From: Beduinella massiliensis
Lineage (GTDB): Bacteria > Bacillota > Clostridia > Christensenellales > Aristaeellaceae
NCBI RefSeq assembly: GCF_900199405.1
Contig: NZ_LT963430.1
Location: forward strand, 1,705,605 to 1,769,604
Direction: 5' to 3'
Length of the DNA: 64,000 nt
Position numbers and translations under genes: made by a program. Each line of letters opens with the position of its first letter. Position 1 is the stretch's first letter. Positions 62,787 to 64,000 of the stretch are shown here, piece after piece. The notes beneath the pieces are model-generated. The model was not told the DNA's origin and did not search any database. It saw nothing but the letters and a program-made list of their open reading frames with translations.

Positions 62787-64000
62787 CGTGCTCACCGTAC
62801 AAATAGATGGAATAATTGGCCTTCCCGTGACATTTCACATCATAGAGCGCTTTATCCGCGTTGGCGATCAGCGTGCCCAGCGAAAATTCCGGATGCCAAA
62901 GGCTAACGCCGATGCTGCAATGAACCGTAATGTCCTTGTCCTCGCAGCGCACGTCAAACGTTAATCTGCCGACCATCTCCTTCAGGACGGCGTCCAGTTC
63001 CTCGCGGTCGTCGATGTCCCGCAGAATCAGAATGAATTCGTCGCCGCCGTACCGCCCCACAATTCCATCGTATTTGACGCTATACTCCCGCAGGACGGAG
63101 CCGATCCTTTTCAGGGCTATGTCACCGGCTAAGTGGCCGTTCTTGTCGTTGAGCGTCTTTAAATTGTCCAGATCGATAAAGCAGAGGGCAAAGGTCTGCC
63201 CGTCGCGCTTCTCCTGCTTTTCCTGCAGCATCGCTTCCGCCCGGTCCAGAAAAATAACCCGGGTAAACACGCCCGTCAAATCGTCGTTCAGGCCTCTGCT
63301 GGACAGCTGAAGGATATTCTCATAATCGAATAGCTCCGAGGGGTCGCTGCTCTGGCAGACCTTCTTTTTGATCTCCTGCACGGCGTTGACCATATGCTCG
63401 ATGCTATTCGCCTGGAGCCTGGCGTGATAATTTACGAAATAGTACAGCCCCAACAGGAGCAGCAGCATCCCAAGCAGGACAAAGCCCGCGGAGGGCAGCA
63501 TGGAGAAGAACTCCGGCCAGAAGCCGACGGTGACCACCACGTCCCAGTTGGCGTTTTCTACGGGGCCGTACTCGGTGAACCGGAGCTCGGCGCCAACGCT
63601 GCTGCGGAAGGAGCCGGCCTTTCGGTTCAGCATCTGTTCCTCGATCTGGTCGGCGGTCGCCCCATAGAGCTTGTAGTCGTCCAGAATGTCAAGGATGGAT
63701 GAACCGTAGACCGTGCCGTTCGTAGCGCACATGACCTGCCCCTTGGAGCCAATCAGCACCGCGTCCGCCGTCGTGGAGGAGGTAATCTCCTTCAAGAGCG
63801 CGGAGATGTCGTCCAGGACGACCGTGGCGAACAGGCTGCCCGTCAGGACGCCATCCTGCAGCAGCGGGACGATGACGGTATAGTTCAGCGTCTTGCCGTC
63901 GGCTCCGGCGACAAAGCTGTCCGTCACGTAGGACTGCTTGGAGGCGTATACCTTCTGCATATGCTCGCGGCTGGCCAGGCTGGCGGGTTCTTCGCCTATG
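62776..64000 (-). CDS. Cache-domain diguanylate cyclase (partial at window edge)
   Basis: At least 408 residues; the frame stays open to the window end, so the N-terminus is missing. An extracellular Cache domain (VIVPLLQDGVLTGSLFATVVLDDIS), a membrane span (LPSAGFVLLGMLLLLLGLYYFV, cited in part as GMLLLLLGLYYFV), then a full GGDEF domain with FIDLDNLKTLNDKNGH and the active RYGGDEFILIL. The usual RxxD inhibitory site is replaced by KYDG, so product inhibition is probably absent. It makes c-di-GMP and is co-transcribed with the degenerate partner. Confidence 0.92.
   Translation of the reverse strand, partial: IGEEPASLASREHMQKVYASKQSYVTDSFVAGADGKTLNYTVIVPLLQDGVLTGSLFATVVLDDISALLKEITSSTTADAVLIGSKGQVMCATNGTVYGSSILDILDDYKLYGATADQIEEQMLNRKAGSFRSSVGAELRFTEYGPVENANWDVVVTVGFWPEFFSMLPSAGFVLLGMLLLLLGLYYFVNYHARLQANSIEHMVNAVQEIKKKVCQSSDPSELFDYENILQLSSRGLNDDLTGVFTRVIFLDRAEAMLQEKQEKRDGQTFALCFIDLDNLKTLNDKNGHLAGDIALKRIGSVLREYSVKYDGIVGRYGGDEFILILRDIDDREELDAVLKEMVGRLTFDVRCEDKDITVHCSIGVSLWHPEFSLGTLIANADKALYDVKCHGKANYSIYLYGEHDEI

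Overview
The window comes from a GC-rich, spore-forming member of the Clostridia (Bacillota). The gene orders lepA-hemW-hrcA-grpE-dnaK-dnaJ-prmA-rsmE-mtaB-HIT and rho-rpmE-DUF1385-prmC-prfA-ZIP-sua5-ywlE are typical of that class. A perfect CIRCE element, strong Shine-Dalgarno sequences, YesM/YesN-type two-component systems and a SpoIVFA/SpoIVFB pair point the same way. I cannot name the genus.

Layout. 1-1.2 kb: a small membrane protein and a divergent XRE/S24 (LexA-like) repressor sharing an operator region. 1.3-6.3 kb: a Gld-type ABC export operon (ATPase, permease, GldG-like, DUF4340). 6.5-7.4 kb: a YhhN-like lysoplasmalogenase. 7.5-19 kb: the translation, heat-shock and RNA/protein-modification block under HrcA/CIRCE control. 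19.1-20.2 kb: an AAA ATPase preceded by what looks like a NUDIX remnant. 20.2-27.5 kb: a sugar-type ABC importer with its own divergent two-component system and an FAD oxidoreductase. 27.6-36 kb: rpsU, an RNA methylase, rho, rpmE, DUF1385, prmC, prfA, a ZIP transporter and sua5.

36-45.4 kb is an accessory insert of visibly lower GC. It holds an intact IS3-family element lying inside the loop of an intrinsic terminator, then a second importer operon with an esterase and its own YesM/YesN pair. It separates sua5 from ywlE. 45.4-55.6 kb returns to core genes: ywlE, a DNA glycosylase, pyrimidine-nucleoside phosphorylase, a rhodanese lipoprotein with an RclA-like reductase, an ECF sigma factor with its putative membrane anti-sigma partner, a NadE protein carrying a C-terminal NUDIX domain, and spoIVFAB. 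Two tRNA genes (Gln-CTG, Glu-CTC) follow.

56-64 kb is a signalling region: a hybrid histidine kinase and a solute-binding lipoprotein without permeases, a GntR-type regulator with two winged-helix domains, and two membrane sensor proteins with GGDEF-type domains, one degenerate and one intact. The two divergent promoters between kinase and regulator each carry the same 12-bp palindrome exactly over the -35 box. This is the most interesting candidate for an undescribed regulatory system in the window. All functions are inferred from sequence; no searches were run.
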